Positions 9,622 to 18,654 are shown, counted from the first letter of the stretch. The stretch: DNA of 64,000 nt from Simplicispira suum (GCF_003008595.1 NZ_CP027669.1:186001-250000); one strand, 5' to 3'. Made by a program: numbers and translations. Notes: generated by a model not told the origin, from the letters alone.

Positions 9622-9748
9622 CTCAAGGGCGTAGCGAGCGCGCATCAGGCTATGCGCACGGAGCGGAAGAACCGGAACGTACTCCCGGTGCGTGAGGATT
9701 CTGAGCACCGCGCAACGACGCATCACGCGCGCCCGATAGCCAGTGCAC
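9622..9748 (+). repeat. Tandem structured repeat, unit 2 (ybaB-recR spacer)
   Basis: Second copy of the unit, 5 bp after the first. The hairpin here reads CGTAC-TCCCG-GTGCG. The A-to-G change in the right arm keeps pairing as G-U on one strand, and arm lengths are maintained. The unit ends exactly at the ybaB stop codon. A 78-codon open frame on the minus strand crosses both units, but the repeated sequence explains it and I do not call it a gene. Confidence 0.85.
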
Positions 9749-10071
9749 TAAAAAGGGAACTTCATGCCGGGGGGAAGGCCTGCCGTGAGCTTGCCCATCT
9801 TCTCCTGCGACGTCTCCTCCGCCTTGCGCACCGCAGCGTTGAACGCCGCCGCCACCAGGTCTTCCAGCATGTCTTTGTCCTCGGCCAGCAGGCTGGGGTC
9901 GATGGTGATGCGCTTGACGTCGTGCTTGCAGGTCATCAACACCTTGACCAGCCCGGCGCCTGCCTCGCCTTCGACTTCGATATCGGCCAGTTCGTCCTGG
10001 GCCTTCTTGAGGTTGTCCTGCATGGCCTGGGCCTGTTTCATGAGGCCGGCGAGCTGTCCTTTGTTGAACAT
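9748..10071 (-). CDS. ybaB: YbaB/EbfC family nucleoid-associated protein
   Basis: This small DNA-binding protein (107 residues) is typically encoded between dnaX and recR. Visible family features are the N-terminal helix [18 protein letters not shown], the long helix [17 protein letters not shown], the strand [17 protein letters not shown] and the C-terminal tail ending LPPGMKFPF. It forms dimers that bind DNA with little sequence specificity in studied species. It starts 48 nt after the end of dnaX. Confidence 0.96.
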   Translation of the reverse strand: MFNKGQLAGLMKQAQAMQDNLKKAQDELADIEVEGEAGAGLVKVLMTCKHDVKRITIDPSLLAEDKDMLEDLVAAAFNAAVRKAEETSQEKMGKLTAGLPPGMKFPF

Positions 10072-10119
10072 GGTGAGATCCTTTTCTGGTCAATGAAATG
10101 AATGGGGCAGCTGCGCCGG

Positions 10120-11979
10120 CTAGAGCGGCCGGATGCTGCCCGGAACAATTTTTGCGCCATGGTCACGCACCATGGCCTGGACGAAGGGGTCATTCATGAC
10201 GACGGTGCGGGCACGATCCAGCTCGGCATTGTCCTTTGCCGTATTGCGGCGCGCGGGCGTGTCGGTGACCGGCCCGATTTCCACGCTCAGGCGCTCGGCG
10301 TGGCCTGCGGCGGCGAGCGCGCTGCGCAGGCGCTCGCGGGTGGCCGGCTGGTTGAGCGATTCGCGCTCCACGCGCAGCAGCCAGTGCCCGCCGTCGCGCG
10401 CCAGCAATTGCGACTGGAGCGCCAGTTCCCTTACCAATGCCGTGACCGCGTCGGCTGCGATCAACTGCTGCACCACGCCGTGCCAGGTTTCACCTTCCGG
10501 CGTGGGAACCAGTGCGGCTGGGGCGGCGTCGGCGCGCGGCTGCAGGCGCGGGCCGGGCTCGGGGAGTTCGCGCACCGGCACGGTGAGCACGGCGGGCGCT
10601 GGCTGTGGGGTGGTGGGTGCCTCCACAGGTGCAGGGGGGGGCGGCTCGGGCGCCGCAGCCACAGGCTCTGCATTCGCTTCTATTTTTGTAGCTGTCAGCG
10701 CAGGCGCATCCTGCGCTAGAGGCCTATTTTCATCAAAATTTCTGGTTTCTCGAACGACGGGCGCCTCAGAGGTCGGCGCGGCAAGCGGTTCCGCATGCGA
10801 GACGTTTTGTCTGGCCGGCCCAGGCGCTTCAGGCGCTTGAACCGGCAGCGCCGTTTTTTTTTCCGCTCCGCCGGCGGCGGGCTTGAACGCCAGCAGGCGC
10901 AGCAGCACCATGGTCAGCGCGGCGTATTCGTCGGGCGCCAGGCCCAGCTCGGTGCGGCCGTGCAGGCACATGCTGTAGAGCAGTTGGGTCTCGTCGGGCG
11001 GCAGCAGCGCCGCCAGGCGGGCGGTTTCCTGGGCTTCGGCGTCGTCCTCGCCCGACTGGCGGTGGCCGGGCACGGCTTGCAGCACGGCCATGCGCTGCAG
11101 CAGTGCAGCCATGTCTTCCAGCGCTGCCGCAGCCGAGAGACCGTGCAGGCGCAGCGCCTCAGCGGTCTCCACCACGGTGCGGCCGTCGCCGCGCGCCAGG
11201 GCGTCGATCAGCTGCGTCACATGCGAGCGGTCCACGCTGCCCAGCATCTGGCGCACCGGGGCTTCCTCAATGCGGCCGCTGCCGAAGGCAATGGCCTGAT
11301 CGGTCAGCGAGAGCGCGTCGCGCATGGAGCCGCGCGCAGCTTTGGCCAGTTGGCGCAGCGCGGCCGGCTCGGCTTCGATCTGCTCTTGTGCGAGCACCTG
11401 GACGAGATGCTCCTGAACGGTGTCGGGCGCCATGGGGCGCAGGTTGAACTGGAGGCAGCGCGAGAGCACCGTCACCGGCACTTTTTGCGGGTCGGTGGTG
11501 GCGAGAACGAATTTGAGGTATTCGGGCGGCTCCTCCAGCGTCTTGAGCATGGCGTTGAACGCCGTGGTCGTGAGCATGTGGACCTCGTCGATCATGAAGA
11601 CCTTGAAGCGCCCCTGTACCGGTTTGTAGACCGCTTGTTCGAGCAGGCTTTGCACCTCATCGACGCCGCGGTTCGACGCAGCATCGAGTTCTGTGTAATC
11701 GACAAAGCGGCCGGCGTCGATGGCCGTACACGCTGCACAGACCCCGCAGGGCGTGGCCGTGATGCCGCCCTGCCCGTCCACGCCCTGGCAATTGAGGGAC
11801 TTGGCCAGAATGCGCGAGACCGTGGTCTTGCCGACGCCGCGCGTGCCGGTGAACAAATAAGCGTGGTGCAGCCGCTGCTGGGTGAGCGCATTGGTCAGCG
11901 CCTGCACCACGTGCTGCTGACCCACCATTTCGGTGAAATTGCGCGGACGGTACTTGCGGGCGAGCACGAGGTAGGACAT
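10120..11979 (-). CDS. dnaX: DNA polymerase III subunit gamma/tau
   Basis: This is the clamp-loader ATPase that also couples the polymerase cores to the replicative helicase. The 619-residue frame encodes tau. Domain I has Walker A (GTRGVGKTT), a four-Cys zinc site (CQGVDG...CGVCAAC), DEVHML and the sensor-1 region. Domains II-III run to about residue 370. A Pro/Ala/Glu-rich linker follows (about 375-485), then a C-terminal tau domain. An A9 tract at codons 373-376 could generate a short gamma-like product (separate entry). Residues 414-435 are encoded by a dispersed repeat copy. It leads the dnaX-ybaB-recR operon. Confidence 0.97.
   Translation of the reverse strand: MSYLVLARKYRPRNFTEMVGQQHVVQALTNALTQQRLHHAYLFTGTRGVGKTTVSRILAKSLNCQGVDGQGGITATPCGVCAACTAIDAGRFVDYTELDAASNRGVDEVQSLLEQAVYKPVQGRFKVFMIDEVHMLTTTAFNAMLKTLEEPPEYLKFVLATTDPQKVPVTVLSRCLQFNLRPMAPDTVQEHLVQVLAQEQIEAEPAALRQLAKAARGSMRDALSLTDQAIAFGSGRIEEAPVRQMLGSVDRSHVTQLIDALARGDGRTVVETAEALRLHGLSAAAALEDMAALLQRMAVLQAVPGHRQSGEDDAEAQETARLAALLPPDETQLLYSMCLHGRTELGLAPDEYAALTMVLLRLLAFKPAAGGAEKKTALPVQAPEAPGPARQNVSHAEPLAAPTSEAPVVRETRNFDENRPLAQDAPALTATKIEANAEPVAAAPEPPPPAPVEAPTTPQPAPAVLTVPVRELPEPGPRLQPRADAAPAALVPTPEGETWHGVVQQLIAADAVTALVRELALQSQLLARDGGHWLLRVERESLNQPATRERLRSALAAAGHAERLSVEIGPVTDTPARRNTAKDNAELDRARTVVMNDPFVQAMVRDHGAKIVPGSIRPL
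10678..10742 (+). repeat. Dispersed palindromic repeat, copy 2 (inside dnaX)
   Basis: Forward orientation on the plus strand: GTAGCTGTCAGCGC, CCTGCGCTAGAGGCC, then ATTTTCATCAAAATTT. The stem is AGCGCAGG/CCTGCGCT, unlike the commoner AGCGCTT/AAGCGCT, so both arms changed together. dnaX reads it in reverse as residues 414-435 (NFDENRPLAQ, then DAPALTATKIEA), inside the tau linker. Confidence 0.85.
10829..10863 (-). promoter_or_regulatory. Candidate dnaX frameshift/slippage site
   Basis: dnaX codons 373-376 read GAA AAA AAA ACG, giving nine consecutive A residues and a perfect A-AAA-AAA heptamer in frame. A -1 shift, or one extra A added in the transcript, gives AAC GGC GCT GCC GGT TCA AGC GCC and then TGA (10829-10831). 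That product would be about 383 residues and end just after the clamp-loader core. A GGAG lies 3 nt before the A-run, and a GGCGCT/AGCGCC stem follows it. Similar tracts make gamma in E. coli (-1 ribosomal shift) and Thermus (transcriptional slippage). Use here is inferred. Confidence 0.6.
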
Positions 11980-12097
11980 GTGGCAGGATTCTATGTGGCT
12001 GCGGCGGCCTCGCCCTATCGCCCTTGGGTTATCGCCTTCATGAACGCTTCATCTTGCACTGCGAATATCGGACCCCGTTGCACACAGAAAGCCACCC

Positions 12098-12652
12098 ATG
12101 ACCTCCAACGCTCTGGCCCATCACTACAACCGCTGGTCGATTGCCCTGCACTGGCTGATGGCCGTGCTGCTCGTCGCCACGGCCACCACCATGGAGCTGA
12201 AGGGGATTTACCCCAAAGGCAGCGCTGGACGCAGTCTGCTCATGTCGGTCCACTACGCCCTCGGCCTGTCCGTTTTTGCCTTGGTGTGGCTGCGGCTGCT
12301 GGCGCGCGCGCTGGGCCCCACCCCGGCTATCGCGCCGCCGCCGCCCGCCTGGCAGGTTCTGCTGGCCCATCTGGTGCACCTGGCGCTGTACGCGCTGATG
12401 ATCGGCCTGCCGTTCCTGGGCTGGATGGCACTCAGTGCCAAGGGCGCACCGGTTGCCTTGCCCGGCGGGATGGGTCTGCCGATGCTGCCCATCAGTGAAA
12501 GCAAGGAAACGGCGCGCTGGTTCAAAGACCTGCACGAGGCCGGCGCCACAGTGGGCTATGTGCTGGTCGGCCTGCATGCCGCTGCCGCCCTGTTCCACCA
12601 CTATGTGCAGCGCGACAACACCGTGCTGCGCATGCTGCCGGGTGCGCGCTGA
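12098..12652 (+). CDS. Cytochrome b561 family protein
   Basis: This 184-residue inner-membrane di-haem b protein has four predicted helices (about residues 14-32, 48-68, 88-108, 142-165). Candidate haem ligands are the histidines in SIALHWLMA, SVHYALGL and VGLHAAAALFHH. The closing motif FHHYVQRDNTVLRMLPG is typical of the CybB-type family, which passes electrons from quinol to periplasmic or membrane acceptors. It diverges from dnaX across a 118-bp spacer that must hold both promoters. The partner is unknown. Confidence 0.93.
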   Translation: MTSNALAHHYNRWSIALHWLMAVLLVATATTMELKGIYPKGSAGRSLLMSVHYALGLSVFALVWLRLLARALGPTPAIAPPPPAWQVLLAHLVHLALYALMIGLPFLGWMALSAKGAPVALPGGMGLPMLPISESKETARWFKDLHEAGATVGYVLVGLHAAAALFHHYVQRDNTVLRMLPGAR

Positions 12653-12678
12653 AGCGCACGCGGCGCGTCGCATACAAT
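12649..12678 (+). promoter_or_regulatory. Promoter of the 4.5S RNA gene
   Basis: The -10 box TACAAT (12673-12678) lies 7 nt before the first base of the 4.5S RNA. A weak -35 (CTGAAG, 12649-12654) lies 18 nt upstream and overlaps the cytochrome b561 stop codon. Confidence 0.6.
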
Positions 12679-12685
12679 CATTGGT

Positions 12686-12779
12686 GACGGGCCTCCCCGC
12701 ATGGTGAAGCGGCCAACCGGGTCAGGTGGGGAACCAAGCAGCCCTAACTGTGGAGCCAGTGCCGGGGGTAAGGCTCGTC
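12686..12779 (+). ncRNA. ffs: 4.5S RNA, signal recognition particle RNA
   Basis: This is the RNA core of the signal recognition particle, which binds Ffh and targets membrane proteins. The conserved Ffh-binding elements are present as GGGTCAGGTGGGGAACC and AAGCAGCC in the apical domain. The ends pair: GACGGGCCT at the 5' side with AGGCTCGTC at the 3' side, with one G-U pair. Length is about 94 nt, a small bacterial-type SRP RNA without an Alu domain. It is followed by a pyrimidine-rich stretch and then the convergent plsY gene. Confidence 0.93.
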
Positions 12780-12839
12780 AACTTCTTTTCGCCAGTCGTC
12801 ATTTGCTGAACGCCTGGCCAGCCGCCTTCTTTCCTTTTT

Positions 12840-13517
12840 TCAATGCCGCTTGCGGCGCCCCTTTGGGGCCACAGCGGCGCTGTTTGCCGCCCCCTTCTTG
12901 CTGCCCAGGCTCGATTCCGTTCCTTTGATCAGGCGGGCAATATTTTCCTTGTGCCGCCAGGCCAGCAGACTCGACATCACCACAATGGCCGCAGCAATGC
13001 TGCGCTCGGTGTCCCAGACCACGCCACCCACCAACACGTAGTACACCGGAGCAAACAGGGCGCTGGCCAGCGAAGCCAGCGACGAATAGCGAAAGAAAAA
13101 CGCCACGATCAGCCAGGTGGCTCCAGTGGCCAGCCCCAGCCAGAGACTGAAACCCACGAGCACACCCAGCGCCGTGGCCACGCCTTTGCCACCCTGAAAG
13201 CGGAAAAATATCGGCCACAAGTGGCCCACAAAAGCCGCCAGGCCCACCAGCGCCTGCGTTCCGTCTTCCAGCCCATACGGCGCACCGTACCAACGCACCA
13301 GCACCACCGGGAGCCAGCCCTTGGCAGCGTCAAGCAGCAGCGTCACGATGGCGGCGACCTTGCTGCCCGAGCGCAGCACATTGGTGGCGCCGGGGTTCTT
13401 GCTGCCAAAGGTGCGCGGATCGGCCAGGCCCATGGCGCGGCTGACGACCACGGCAAACGAGAGCGAGCCGAGCAGGTAGGCGGCAAGCACCGCAGCAAAG
13501 CTATAGGCAACAGGCAC
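12840..13517 (-). CDS. plsY: Glycerol-3-phosphate acyltransferase PlsY
   Basis: PlsY transfers an acyl group from acyl-phosphate to glycerol-3-phosphate, the first step of phospholipid synthesis, in the inner membrane. Family motifs are clear: [27 protein letters not shown] near the N-terminus, [18 protein letters not shown] in the middle and [16 protein letters not shown] near the end. Several membrane helices are predicted. I chose the GTG at 13517 because GGGAG precedes it by 8 nt and the protein (225 residues) then matches the family. The frame stays open further upstream without family similarity. The C-terminus has an extra basic tail. Confidence 0.9.
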   Translation of the reverse strand: MPVAYSFAAVLAAYLLGSLSFAVVVSRAMGLADPRTFGSKNPGATNVLRSGSKVAAIVTLLLDAAKGWLPVVLVRWYGAPYGLEDGTQALVGLAAFVGHLWPIFFRFQGGKGVATALGVLVGFSLWLGLATGATWLIVAFFFRYSSLASLASALFAPVYYVLVGGVVWDTERSIAAAIVVMSSLLAWRHKENIARLIKGTESSLGSKKGAANSAAVAPKGRRKRH

Positions 13518-13611
13518 GAAGAGCACTCCCAAAACAGTCAAAACGAGGATCAGCCGCTGATGGCGCCGCGGCGCGCCATTCTGCCAGCGACGCCATATCC
13601 CCTTGCTGCGG

Positions 13612-14112
13612 CTACTCCAGCGCGCACTGCACCGGCCGGGCGCCCAGCAGTCGCACGCAGACCTGCGGATCGATCTGCACCAGGAATCCGCGCCGCCCGC
13701 CGTTGATGGCAATGCGCGGCAGCGCGAGGATGCTTTCTTCAATAAAAACCGGCATTTCGCGGCGCGTGCCAAAGGGCGAGGTGCCGCCCACCAGGTAGCC
13801 GCTGTGGCGGTTGGCGACCTCGGGTGTGCAGGGCTCCACCGACTTGGCACCGATCTGGCGTGCCAGGTTCTTGGTGGAGACTGTGCGGTTGCCGTGCATC
13901 AGCACCAGCAGGGGTTTGGCGTCCTGGTCCTGCATGACCAAGGTCTTGACCACGGCGTACGGGTCCAGCCCCAGCACCGCCGCGCTGTGCTGGGCGCCAC
14001 CGTGCTCCAGGTACTCGTAGGGGTGGCTGGTGAACGCCACGCCGTGCGCACGCAGCATCTGTGTCGCGGGGGTTTCGCTGACGTGCGCGGCCTTTTTGTC
14101 CTTCTTTGCCAT
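13612..14112 (-). CDS. ybaK: Cys-tRNA(Pro)/Cys-tRNA(Cys) deacylase YbaK
   Basis: This 166-residue YbaK/EbsC-type protein hydrolyses Cys-tRNA(Pro) formed by mistaken charging by prolyl-tRNA synthetase. Features are the N-terminal [19 protein letters not shown], the active-site Lys in [11 protein letters not shown], and the [11 protein letters not shown] loop typical of YbaK rather than ProX. The C-terminal [13 protein letters not shown] completes the fold. A repeat copy fills the space between its start and the aldo/keto reductase stop codon upstream, so it may be transcribed from that gene. Confidence 0.93.
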   Translation of the reverse strand: MAKKDKKAAHVSETPATQMLRAHGVAFTSHPYEYLEHGGAQHSAAVLGLDPYAVVKTLVMQDQDAKPLLVLMHGNRTVSTKNLARQIGAKSVEPCTPEVANRHSGYLVGGTSPFGTRREMPVFIEESILALPRIAINGGRRGFLVQIDPQVCVRLLGARPVQCALE

Positions 14113-14170
14113 ATTGAAAATGATAGCTGCAAGCGTTTACTGGATAAACGCCAGGAGCCATTTTTTGCCT
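14113..14170 (+). repeat. Dispersed palindromic repeat, copy 3
   Basis: Intergenic, forward orientation: ATGATAGCTGCAAGCG, then TGGATAAACGCCAGGAGCC and a T-run. The stem is GCGTTTA/TAAACGC. Relative to the common GCGCTTA/TAAGCGC one base pair has changed on both sides. It fills the whole gap between the aldo/keto reductase and ybaK genes. Confidence 0.82.
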
Positions 14171-15231
14171 TAAATCGCCGGGTCGCCCGTTTCCCAACGC
14201 AAGGTATCAATCGCTGTCAGCAGCTCCGGGCTGAGCGTGGTGCCAAAAGCGGCGATGTCTTCGTCAAGTTGCGCCATCGAGGTCACGCCAATGATGGTGC
14301 TGGCGACCTGCCACTTGGTATAGCAAAACGCCAGCGCCATCTGCGTGGGGCTCAATCCGTGGTCGCGCGCCAGCTGGTTGTAGCGGCGCGCGGCCGTCAG
14401 CGCCTCGGGGCGGCCCCAGCGCTGCTTGCGCACGCTGGCGTAGCTGGCCATGCGCGCACCGGCGGGTGCATTCGGACCCTCCGTGCCGCTGGCGTCGTAC
14501 TTGCCGGTGAGCAGGCCAAAGCCCAGTGGCGAGTAGGCCAGCAGGCCCACATCGAGGCGGTGGCAGGTTTCGTCCAGCGCGTTCTCGTAGCTGCGATTGA
14601 TCAGGCAGTACGGGTTCTGCACGCTCACCACGCGCGGCAGGCCATGCTGCTCGGCCAGCCGGACGAATTCGTGCACGCCATAGGGTGATTCGTTCGACAA
14701 GCCGATATGGCGCACTTTGCCCGCACGCACCAGGCCGGCCAAAGCATCCAGCTGCTCATGAATAGGCGTTTGCGAGGTCTCTTTGGCCGGGTCGTAGTAC
14801 TTGATGCCAAACACCGGCACGTGGCGCTCGGGCCAGTGGATCTGGTAGAGGTCGATGACGTCGGTCTGCAGTCGCCGCAGACTCGCTTCGCAAGACGCGA
14901 CGATGTCGGCCGGCGTCATGCCCTGCCCTGCACGCACCCAGGGCATGCCGCGCGACGGCCCGGCCACCTTGGTGGCCAGCACCGTCTTGGCACGCAGCCC
15001 AGGGCGGGATGCAAACCAGTTGCCCAGAATGGCTTCGGTGGCACCAAAGGTCTCGGCACGCGCCGGCACGGCGTACATCTCGGCCGTATCGATGAAGTTG
15101 ATGCCGCGCTCTGCCGCGCGGTCGAGCATGGCGTGGGCCGAGGCCTCGTCCACCTGTTCGCCGAAGGTCATGGTGCCCAGGCAGATGGGAGTGACGTGCA
15201 GGTCGCTTTGGCCGAGGGGGAGTGTTTTCAT
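14170..15231 (-). CDS. Aldo/keto reductase, Tas-like
   Basis: This 353-residue NADPH-dependent oxidoreductase has an AKR (beta/alpha)8 barrel. The N-terminal GLG-like start (PICLGTMTFGEQ), the catalytic Asp and Tyr in FIDTAEMYAVP, the catalytic Lys region TVLATKVAGPSRG and the catalytic His in YQIHWPERHVP are all visible. The ETFGATEAILGNW segment resembles E. coli Tas. The physiological substrate is unknown. It diverges from the following alpha/beta hydrolase across about 115 bp. Confidence 0.93.
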   Translation of the reverse strand: MKTLPLGQSDLHVTPICLGTMTFGEQVDEASAHAMLDRAAERGINFIDTAEMYAVPARAETFGATEAILGNWFASRPGLRAKTVLATKVAGPSRGMPWVRAGQGMTPADIVASCEASLRRLQTDVIDLYQIHWPERHVPVFGIKYYDPAKETSQTPIHEQLDALAGLVRAGKVRHIGLSNESPYGVHEFVRLAEQHGLPRVVSVQNPYCLINRSYENALDETCHRLDVGLLAYSPLGFGLLTGKYDASGTEGPNAPAGARMASYASVRKQRWGRPEALTAARRYNQLARDHGLSPTQMALAFCYTKWQVASTIIGVTSMAQLDEDIAAFGTTLSPELLTAIDTLRWETGDPAI

Positions 15232-15347
15232 GCGTTGCGGGGGCTTGTCAAAGGTTGGCGCTGCAGTTTACGGGCGCAGGCGCAATCGTGCAGGCGAGCC
15301 AACGCACAGGGATTTGTCGCCGCCAGGACAAGCCCCCACCGCAAGCC

Positions 15348-16283
15348 ATGAATAATTGGCGGATGTATTCAGAACGCTTTCCCGCCCGCACCGAAGTCGT
15401 GCGCATCCGCTCACTCGACTACCACGTCTGGCGCTGGGGCGCGCTGCAGAGTGACGCTCCGCCCCTTGTTTTGGTCCATGGCTGGATGGACGTGGGCGCT
15501 TCCTACCAGTTCATGGTCGACGCCCTGCCCGAGGCCTTTGTGCAAGGCCGGACCATCCTCGCGCCCGATTGGCGCGGCTTCGGCCTGACCAAACCACCGG
15601 TGCCAACAGACCACTACGCTTTTGCCGATTACCTGGCCGACCTGGACCAGTTGCTGGACCACTACGCCGGCGAGCGCCCGGTGGATCTGGTGGGCCACAG
15701 CATGGGCGGCAACATTGCCATGATGTACGCGGGCGTTCGCGCAACGCGGGTGCGGCGCCTGGTGAATCTGGAGGGCTTTGGCCTGCCCGCCTCCCAGCCC
15801 GAGTCTGCGGTGCGCCGCTACGGCGAATGGATGGACGAAATCCGCCAGCTCGAACGCGGCGAGATGGCACTCAAAAGCTACGAAGGCCTGAACGGCGTGG
15901 CGCGGCGGCTCATGAAGACCAACCCGCGCCTCTCGCAGGACAAAGCCGAATGGCTGGCGCAGCATTGGGCCGCGCCGGACGCGTCAGGCCGCTGGGCCAT
16001 CCTGGGCGACGCAGCCCACAAGGTCAAAAGCGCGCAACTCTACCGGGTGGACGAAGTGCAGGCACTCTACGCCGCCATCGCCGCGCCCACGCTGGCGGTG
16101 GAAGCCAGTGGCGACAGCCTGGGCCAGTGGTGGCAGGGCCGCTACACACTGGCGCAGTATCACGAGCGCCTGAAAGCCGTGGCGAACTGCCGCACCGCCG
16201 TCATCGAGGACGCAGGCCACATGCTGCACCACGACCAGCCCGAGGTACTGGCCAAGCTGGTCGAAGCGTTCCTAAGCGACTGA
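15348..16283 (+). CDS. Alpha/beta hydrolase
   Basis: This 311-residue hydrolase has an oxyanion motif (VLVHGWMDVGAS), the segment LAPDWRGFGLT and a nucleophile elbow (LVGHSMGGN, Ser118). The probable catalytic His lies in EDAGHMLHHDQPE near the C-terminus. The substrate is unknown. The start is uncertain between ATG at 15348 and ATG at 15363, and neither has a strong ribosome-binding site. It is convergent with glmM, with a dispersed repeat copy between them. Confidence 0.88.
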   Translation: MNNWRMYSERFPARTEVVRIRSLDYHVWRWGALQSDAPPLVLVHGWMDVGASYQFMVDALPEAFVQGRTILAPDWRGFGLTKPPVPTDHYAFADYLADLDQLLDHYAGERPVDLVGHSMGGNIAMMYAGVRATRVRRLVNLEGFGLPASQPESAVRRYGEWMDEIRQLERGEMALKSYEGLNGVARRLMKTNPRLSQDKAEWLAQHWAAPDASGRWAILGDAAHKVKSAQLYRVDEVQALYAAIAAPTLAVEASGDSLGQWWQGRYTLAQYHERLKAVANCRTAVIEDAGHMLHHDQPEVLAKLVEAFLSD

Positions 16284-16289
16284 AACCAG

Positions 16290-16352
16290 CAAAATTTTGA
16301 TGAAAAAAGGCTTCCAGCGCTTATCCAGAAAGCGCCAGATGCTATCAAAACA
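16290..16352 (-). repeat. Dispersed palindromic repeat, copy 4
   Basis: Intergenic between two convergent genes, reverse orientation on the plus strand: AAAATTTTGATGAAAAAAGG, CTTCCAGCGCTTATCC, AGAAAGCGCCAGATGC, then TATCAAAA. The position suits a transcription end, but no distinct terminator is separable from the repeat. Confidence 0.85.
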
Positions 16353-16367
16353 GGAATTGGGGAGTTG

Positions 16368-17702
16368 TCACGCCGCTCGAACGGCGTCGGCCAGACGCTC
16401 TGCGCAGCGGCTTGCCTGGGCAGCGTCGCGGGCCTCCACCATCACCCGCAATACCGGCTCGGTGCCGCTGGCGCGAATCAACACGCGGCCCAGTGCGCCC
16501 AGTTCGGCCTGCACGGTTTCGGTTTCCCGCGCCAGGTGCGCGTTGCTGCGCCAGTCGCTTCCCGGCGCCAAGCGCACGTTGAGCAGCACCTGGGGGAACA
16601 ACACCACTTCTTCCATCAGCTGAGCCAAAGTGCGGCCACTGCGCACCACGCACTGCAGCACCTGCAAGGCGCTCACCAGACCGTCGCCCGTGGTCTGCTT
16701 GTCGAGTGCCAGCAAGTGGCCCGAACCTTCGCCGCCGAGCAACCAGCCCCGCTTGGCCAGCTCTTCCAGCACGTAGCGGTCTCCCACCTTGGCGCGCACC
16801 AGCTGGACGCCGCGTTCGGCCAGCGCCAGCTCCACCGCCATGTTGGTCATCAGGGTACCCACCACGCCGGGCACGAGTTCGTCGCGACCCATGCGCTCGC
16901 GCGCCATGAGGTAGAGCAGCTCGTCGCCGTTGTAGAGGCGTCCGGCGGCGTCCACCACCTGCAGGCGGTCGGCGTCACCATCGAGCGCAATACCGTAGTC
17001 CGCATGGTTGGCGCGCACCGCCAGCACCAGTGCGTCGGGGTGCGTGGCGCCCACTTCGTGGTTGATGTTGATGCCGTCGGGCGCGCAGCCCATGGCAATC
17101 ACGTCAGCGCCCAGCTCATGAAACACCTTGGGCGCCACCTGGTAGGCCGCGCCGTGGGCGGCGTCCACCACGATTTTCAGCCCCTTGAGCGTCAGATCGT
17201 GCGCATAGGTGCTCTTGCAAAATTCGATGTAGCGCCCAGCGGCATCGTCCAGTCGGCGCGCCTTGCCAAGCGAGGCCGAATCGGCCCACACGGGCGCTTC
17301 GGCCAGCGCTTCTTCCACGGCGATCTCCCAGTTGTCGCTCAGCTTGCTGCCCTGCGCGCTGAAAAACTTGATGCCGTTGTCCGGAAACGGATTGTGGCTG
17401 GCGCTGATGACCACGCCCAGGCTCGCGCGCTGGGCGCGCGTCAGATAGGCAACCCCCGGCGTCGGCAGCGGACCAAGCAAAACCACATCGACGCCGGCCG
17501 AATTGAAGCCCGATTCGAGCGCGCTCTCGAGCATGTAGCCCGAAATCCGCGTGTCCTTGCCGATCAGAACCGTGGGGCGCGCTTCACTGCGCTTGAGCAC
17601 GCGGCCCACCGCATGGCCCAGCCGAAGAATGAAGTCGGGGGTGATCGGAGACACCCCCACCGTTCCGCGAATGCCGTCGGTGCCGAAATACTGTCTCTGC
17701 AT
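16368..17702 (-). CDS. glmM: Phosphoglucosamine mutase
   Basis: GlmM interconverts glucosamine-6-phosphate and glucosamine-1-phosphate for UDP-GlcNAc and hence cell-wall and LPS synthesis. The 444-residue protein has the phosphorylated active-site serine at S102 ([13 protein letters not shown]), the Mg-binding loop DGDADR and the C-terminal phosphate-binding segment [14 protein letters not shown]. It is the last gene of rlmE-ftsH-folP-glmM, an order shared with E. coli, and starts 46 nt after folP. Confidence 0.97.
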   Translation of the reverse strand: MQRQYFGTDGIRGTVGVSPITPDFILRLGHAVGRVLKRSEARPTVLIGKDTRISGYMLESALESGFNSAGVDVVLLGPLPTPGVAYLTRAQRASLGVVISASHNPFPDNGIKFFSAQGSKLSDNWEIAVEEALAEAPVWADSASLGKARRLDDAAGRYIEFCKSTYAHDLTLKGLKIVVDAAHGAAYQVAPKVFHELGADVIAMGCAPDGININHEVGATHPDALVLAVRANHADYGIALDGDADRLQVVDAAGRLYNGDELLYLMARERMGRDELVPGVVGTLMTNMAVELALAERGVQLVRAKVGDRYVLEELAKRGWLLGGEGSGHLLALDKQTTGDGLVSALQVLQCVVRSGRTLAQLMEEVVLFPQVLLNVRLAPGSDWRSNAHLARETETVQAELGALGRVLIRASGTEPVLRVMVEARDAAQASRCAERLADAVRAA

Positions 17703-17748
17703 GCTGTTCCTCTCAAATATTCTTTTCTTCTGAACGGCTCGATGCGGC

Positions 17749-18582
17749 TCAATTCACCGGGTTGCTGGCCGCCTGCCAGACGCTCAGGGCCTGTACGGTT
17801 TCGGCTACGTCGTGCACGCGCACCACGCGTGCCCCACGCTCTACCGCAAGCAGCGCCGCCGCAATGCTGGGAATGATGCGGGAGCCAACTTCCAGGCCGC
17901 TGACAGCCCCCAGTGGCGATTTGCGGGACCAAGCCGCCACCACCGGATAGCCGGCACACAGCAACTCCTGCTGGCGCCTCAGCAGTTCGAAATTCTGGGC
18001 CACCGTCTTGCCAAAACCGATGCCGGGGTCCAGCAAAATTCTGGCCTTTTCGACGCCCAGTGCCTGCACCGCTTCGGCACGGTGCCTCAAGAATCCGAGC
18101 ACTTGCCTCGGAACATCGCCCTCCATGGGCTGCACCTGCATGGTTTGTGGCTCGCGGTGCATGTGCATCAGACAAACGCCGCAGTTGGGGTGTTGGGCCA
18201 CCACCTGTGCAGCGCCGCTCTGGCGCAGCGCCCACACGTCGTTGATGATGTCAGCGCCCAGATCCAGCACCGCGCGCATCACCTCGGCCTTGTAGGTATC
18301 CACCGAAACCGGAACCCCCATGGAAACGACGGCGCGCACCACGGGCAACACGCGGGCAAGTTCGTCGTCCAGCGGCACCGGTGGGCTTCCCGGACGGGTG
18401 GATTCACCGCCTATATCGAGCATATCGGCACCGTCTCGCAACAGCACCTCGCAATGGCGCAGGGCGGCTGCGGCGCTTGCGTGCTGCCCACCGTCCGAAA
18501 ACGAATCAGGCGTGATATTGACAATGCCCATCACCTGCGGGCGGCTGAGGTCGATGGCGAAACGGCTGGTTTGCCAGATCAT
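17749..18582 (-). CDS. folP: Dihydropteroate synthase
   Basis: FolP condenses p-aminobenzoate with dihydropterin pyrophosphate in folate synthesis. It is the target of sulfonamides. The 277-residue protein shows [15 protein letters not shown], the loop [15 protein letters not shown], the pterin-binding [19 protein letters not shown] and the conserved Lys in [12 protein letters not shown]. It is preceded by a strong hairpin after ftsH, so its expression may be partly uncoupled from ftsH. Confidence 0.96.
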   Translation of the reverse strand: MIWQTSRFAIDLSRPQVMGIVNITPDSFSDGGQHASAAAALRHCEVLLRDGADMLDIGGESTRPGSPPVPLDDELARVLPVVRAVVSMGVPVSVDTYKAEVMRAVLDLGADIINDVWALRQSGAAQVVAQHPNCGVCLMHMHREPQTMQVQPMEGDVPRQVLGFLRHRAEAVQALGVEKARILLDPGIGFGKTVAQNFELLRRQQELLCAGYPVVAAWSRKSPLGAVSGLEVGSRIIPSIAAALLAVERGARVVRVHDVAETVQALSVWQAASNPVN

Positions 18583-18607
18583 GGGTGGGGCTGGAGAAGG
18601 AGAACGA

Positions 18608-18633
18608 ACAAACGGGGCTTGCGCCCCGTTTGC
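18608..18633 (-). terminator. Intercistronic hairpin between ftsH and folP
   Basis: A perfect 9-bp stem, AAACGGGGC and GCCCCGTTT, with a 4-nt loop lies 22 nt after the ftsH stop codon. The following sequence (GTTCGTTC) is only weakly U-rich, so it may be a partial terminator or an mRNA-stabilising hairpin. Confidence 0.5.
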
Positions 18634-18654
18634 TTCATTGCAGAAATGCTTGCA

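Noticed and set aside
9490..9726. A 78-codon minus-strand open frame in the ybaB-recR spacer
   Set aside because: It is internally duplicated because it lies in the tandem structured repeat. The repeat explains it better than a protein.
16365..17876. A 503-codon plus-strand open frame opposite glmM
   Set aside because: It is the complement of a conserved gene with typical antisense composition.
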